Below are positions 5,501-7,175 of a DNA stretch of 7,175 nucleotides, piece after piece; position 1 is the first letter of the stretch; each line of letters opens with the position of its first letter. Source of the DNA: JBOHUX01 sp050734915 (lineage in GTDB: Bacteria > Chloroflexota > Dormibacteria > Dormibacterales > Dormibacteraceae); NCBI GenBank assembly GCA_050734915.1, contig JBOHUX010000122.1:1-7175 (forward strand). Reading direction: 5' to 3'. The position numbers and the translations under genes were made by a program. The notes under the pieces were generated by a model that searched no databases, was not told the DNA's origin, and worked only from the letters and a program-made list of their open reading frames with translations.

Positions 5501-5516
5501 TCCCGGAATGACGGGA
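5501..5516. terminator. Weak hairpin in the convergent ABC/hemH gap
   Basis: TCCCG-GAATGA-CGGGA gives a 5-bp stem and a 6-nt loop about 24 nt after the ABC exporter stop and about 50 nt after the hemH stop. The 87-bp convergent gap holds no gene. A near-repeat GGCCAGG(A/T)GC also occurs on either side of the hairpin. No U-tract follows on either strand, so a terminator role is only suggested by position. Confidence 0.25.
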
Positions 5517-5564
5517 GGAGATGCGGTGGCCAGGTGCGCCGGCCCGCACAAGGTGAGACCAGCT

Positions 5565-6452
5565 CTAAGATCCGTGGGGGGCGGGGGACAGGTGCGAGGA
5601 GACGACGGCGGCCAGCGCCTCGATGAACTCCGGCCGGTCGTTGAAGGACGGCGTCCGTCGGATCTCGACGCCGTGGTCGCGGGCGAACTGCTGAGCCTCG
5701 ATGTCGAGGTCGTAGAGGATCTCCAGGTGGTCAGCGGTGAAGCCGATCGGGCAGACCAGGGCTCGCCGGACGGCCGACCGTCCGATCGCCTCCAAGAGGT
5801 CGGGGCCGAGCCACGGCTCGCCGGTCCGGCTCTGGCTCTGGAATGCGAACTCCCAGGGCGGCAGGCTCGTGCTCGCCGCGACCAGCCGGCAGGTCGTCAG
5901 CAGCTGGTCCACATACGGGTCCCCCTCGGCGAGGATCCGCTCCGGCAGGCTGTGGGCGGTGAAGAAGACCCGGTCTGGGCGGTACCCCGCCAGCGTCTCC
6001 TCCAGGAGGCCGCGAAGGGCGTCGATGAAGGCGGGATGGTCGTGAAAGCCGGGCACGAAGGTGAGGGGGCCCGCCCACGCCTCTCGCAGCCGGCTCTCAT
6101 AGGCGCCCAGCGACATCCGCGCGAAGTGGGGCGCGAGGACCAGTCCCACGAGCCGCTCCACGCCCGCCGCCGCCGCCTCGGCGGTGGCCGCCTCGATGAA
6201 GGGCGGTGCGTGACGCATGCCCACGAACGCCGGCAGCCCGATCCGCTCGCCAAGGGCGGCCGCCTGGGCGCGGGTGATGGCGTCCAGCGGCGAGGTGCCG
6301 ATCGCCCGGTAGCGCCGGACCAGGTCGGCCAGGGCCTCGGGTGAGGGAGCCCGGCCGCCGCGGATGTGCGTGAAGTAGGCCTCGATCTCGCGCACGCCGC
6401 CCGGTGGCGCGGGGGCGCCATAGGCCATGCAGAGGACGCCGGTCTCATCCAC
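5565..6452 (-). CDS. hemH: Ferrochelatase (HemH / coproporphyrin ferrochelatase CpfC)
   Basis: The gene encodes 295 residues from the GTG at 6452, slightly short of the usual 310-340. The enzyme inserts Fe2+ into a porphyrin: protoporphyrin IX in the classical pathway, coproporphyrin III in the monoderm branch. The N-terminal strand GVLCMAYGAP carries Tyr11, equivalent to the conserved Tyr of the B. subtilis enzyme. The metal-binding His167 lies in FFTAHSLPERI and Glu244 in GFTADHLEILYD. The substrate-side motif QSQSRTGEPWLGPD is at about 205-218. The cysteine arrangement of [2Fe-2S] ferrochelatases is not seen. There is no signal peptide or C-terminal membrane helix, so it is probably soluble. 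I chose GTG 6452 because the first beta strand starts right after it; the ATG at 6428 would cut that strand, and a more distal start would add unrelated residues inside hemE. The start overlaps the hemE stop by 8 nt, so translation is probably coupled. Confidence 0.93.
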   Translation of the reverse strand: MDETGVLCMAYGAPAPPGGVREIEAYFTHIRGGRAPSPEALADLVRRYRAIGTSPLDAITRAQAAALGERIGLPAFVGMRHAPPFIEAATAEAAAAGVERLVGLVLAPHFARMSLGAYESRLREAWAGPLTFVPGFHDHPAFIDALRGLLEETLAGYRPDRVFFTAHSLPERILAEGDPYVDQLLTTCRLVAASTSLPPWEFAFQSQSRTGEPWLGPDLLEAIGRSAVRRALVCPIGFTADHLEILYDLDIEAQQFARDHGVEIRRTPSFNDRPEFIEALAAVVSSHLSPAPHGS

Positions 6453-7175
6453 CGGCGACCGCGCCCCAGGCGTGGACCGTCTCGACGAGCACCTGGATGC
6501 TCGCCAGCGGCGTCTCGGGCAGCACGCCATGGCCGAGGTTGAAGATGTGTCCGGGCCGGCCCCCGGCTCGCGCCAGGATGTCCGTGGCCCGCTCGCGAAC
6601 CAGCTCGGGAGGGCCGAGCAGCACCGCCGGGTCCAGGTTGCCCTGGACGGCTCGATCGCCGACTCTCCGCCAGCCCTCGTCGAGCCGCACCCGCCAGTCG
6701 AGCGAGACCACGTCAGGTCCCGCCTCCGTCATCAGCTCCAGCAGCCCGGCCGTGCTGGTGCCGAAGTGAATGCGGGGCACCCCCAGGCCGGCGGTGGCCT
6801 CGAAGACGTGGCGCGAGTGGGGGAGGACCCGTCGCTGGTAGTCGTCCGGCGCGAGCGCGCCCATCCAGCTGTCGAAGAGCTGGATCGCCTGCGCCCCCGC
6901 CTCGACCTGCGCTCGCAGGTAGTCGACGATCACCTCGGCCAGCTTGCCGAGGAGCGCGTCCCACGCCTCCGGCTGACGGTACATGAACGTCTTCGTGAGC
7001 TTGAAGTCGCGCGTCGGACGCCCCTCGATCAGATAGCTGGCGAGCGTGAAGGGCGCGCCCGAGAAGCAGATCACGGGGACCGGCGAGGCGGCGACCACCT
7101 GCCGCACCGCCGCCAGCACCTGGGGGACCGACTCGGCCGCGGGCGGCGTGCGCAGCCGCTCGACGTCGGCGGCGC
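6445..7175 (-). CDS. hemE: Uroporphyrinogen decarboxylase (HemE), N-terminus off the window
   Basis: This is a partial gene. The frame stays open to the right edge, and 242 residues are visible out of a family length near 345, so about 100 N-terminal residues (including the active-site Arg/Asp region) lie beyond 7175. The enzyme removes four carboxyl groups from uroporphyrinogen III to give coproporphyrinogen III in the cytoplasm. Visible family motifs, in order, are FSGAPFTLASYLIEG, the AGAQAIQLFDSWMG block, the SLDWR strand, VQGNLDP and the C-terminal HIFNLGHGVLPETP, which carries the conserved active-site His. The GTG at 7119 is an internal valine, not the start: the upstream codons read DVERLR and VPQVL, as in other HemE proteins. 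It is the upstream gene of a hemE-hemH pair; its promoter is outside the window. Confidence 0.95.
   Translation of the reverse strand, partial: AADVERLRTPPAAESVPQVLAAVRQVVAASPVPVICFSGAPFTLASYLIEGRPTRDFKLTKTFMYRQPEAWDALLGKLAEVIVDYLRAQVEAGAQAIQLFDSWMGALAPDDYQRRVLPHSRHVFEATAGLGVPRIHFGTSTAGLLELMTEAGPDVVSLDWRVRLDEGWRRVGDRAVQGNLDPAVLLGPPELVRERATDILARAGGRPGHIFNLGHGVLPETPLASIQVLVETVHAWGAVAGG

Noticed and set aside
4629..5549. Minus-strand frame of about 300 codons opposite the ABC ATPase domain
   Set aside because: It is antisense to intact Walker and signature motifs, and its protein is compositionally biased with no recognisable family.
5508..6344. Plus-strand frame opposite hemH
   Set aside because: hemH on the other strand has all its active-site motifs; this frame is an antisense shadow.
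6453..6530. Longer N-terminus for ferrochelatase starting near 6530
   Set aside because: The extra 26 residues are Arg/Cys/Ser-rich, lie within the hemE coding region and precede the normal first beta strand. GTG 6452 fits the family better.
1..7175. Mobile element, CRISPR array, riboswitch or RNA gene
   Set aside because: No spaced direct repeats, transposase or integrase motifs, tRNA-like cloverleaf or conserved riboswitch core was seen in the short intergenic gaps.

Overview
This is a GC-rich window (roughly 70% G+C by eye) of ordinary bacterial chromosome. It carries eight protein genes, one of them cut by the right edge. I see no rRNA, tRNA, insertion sequence, phage gene or CRISPR array. 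The high G+C, the use of GTG and TTG starts, the near absence of Shine-Dalgarno sequences and the protein flavour suggest an uncultured high-GC monoderm-type lineage such as Chloroflexota (Limnocylindria-like) or a deep actinobacterial relative (Thermoleophilia-like). That placement is inference from memory, not a search result.

Layout, left to right. A small basic Rho-N-like protein, often labelled 'plasmid stabilization protein', lies on the minus strand (93-419), followed by a DinB-family metalloprotein on the same strand (521-1039). The DinB gene is divergent from a 68-residue zinc-ribbon membrane protein on the plus strand (1083-1289). That gene converges, with a 19-bp gap filled by a hairpin, on a MoxR/ChlI-like AAA+ ATPase (minus, 1309-2721). 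The ATPase gene is divergent from a glycerophosphodiester phosphodiesterase (plus, 2777-3508), followed on the plus strand by a complete type I ABC exporter half-transporter (3591-5477). The exporter converges on a heme-biosynthesis pair on the minus strand: hemE (uroporphyrinogen decarboxylase, partial, 6445 to the right edge), then hemH (ferrochelatase, 5565-6452), overlapping by 8 nt.

How the genes work together. Only hemE-hemH is a clear functional unit: HemE makes coproporphyrinogen III, and HemH inserts iron at a later step (into coproporphyrin III or protoporphyrin IX depending on the branch). The other genes look like individually transcribed housekeeping or accessory genes.

The most interesting pattern is in the promoters. 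Three genes carry a -10-like hexamer exactly 6 nt before the start codon with no Shine-Dalgarno, which is the layout expected of leaderless mRNAs. A fourth (the ABC exporter) has one 10 nt away. At the AAA+/GDPD junction the two divergent -10 boxes form a perfect inverted repeat. I found no convincing undescribed multi-gene system; the AAA+ ATPase with its cysteine cluster and Asn-type Walker B is the least understood protein here.
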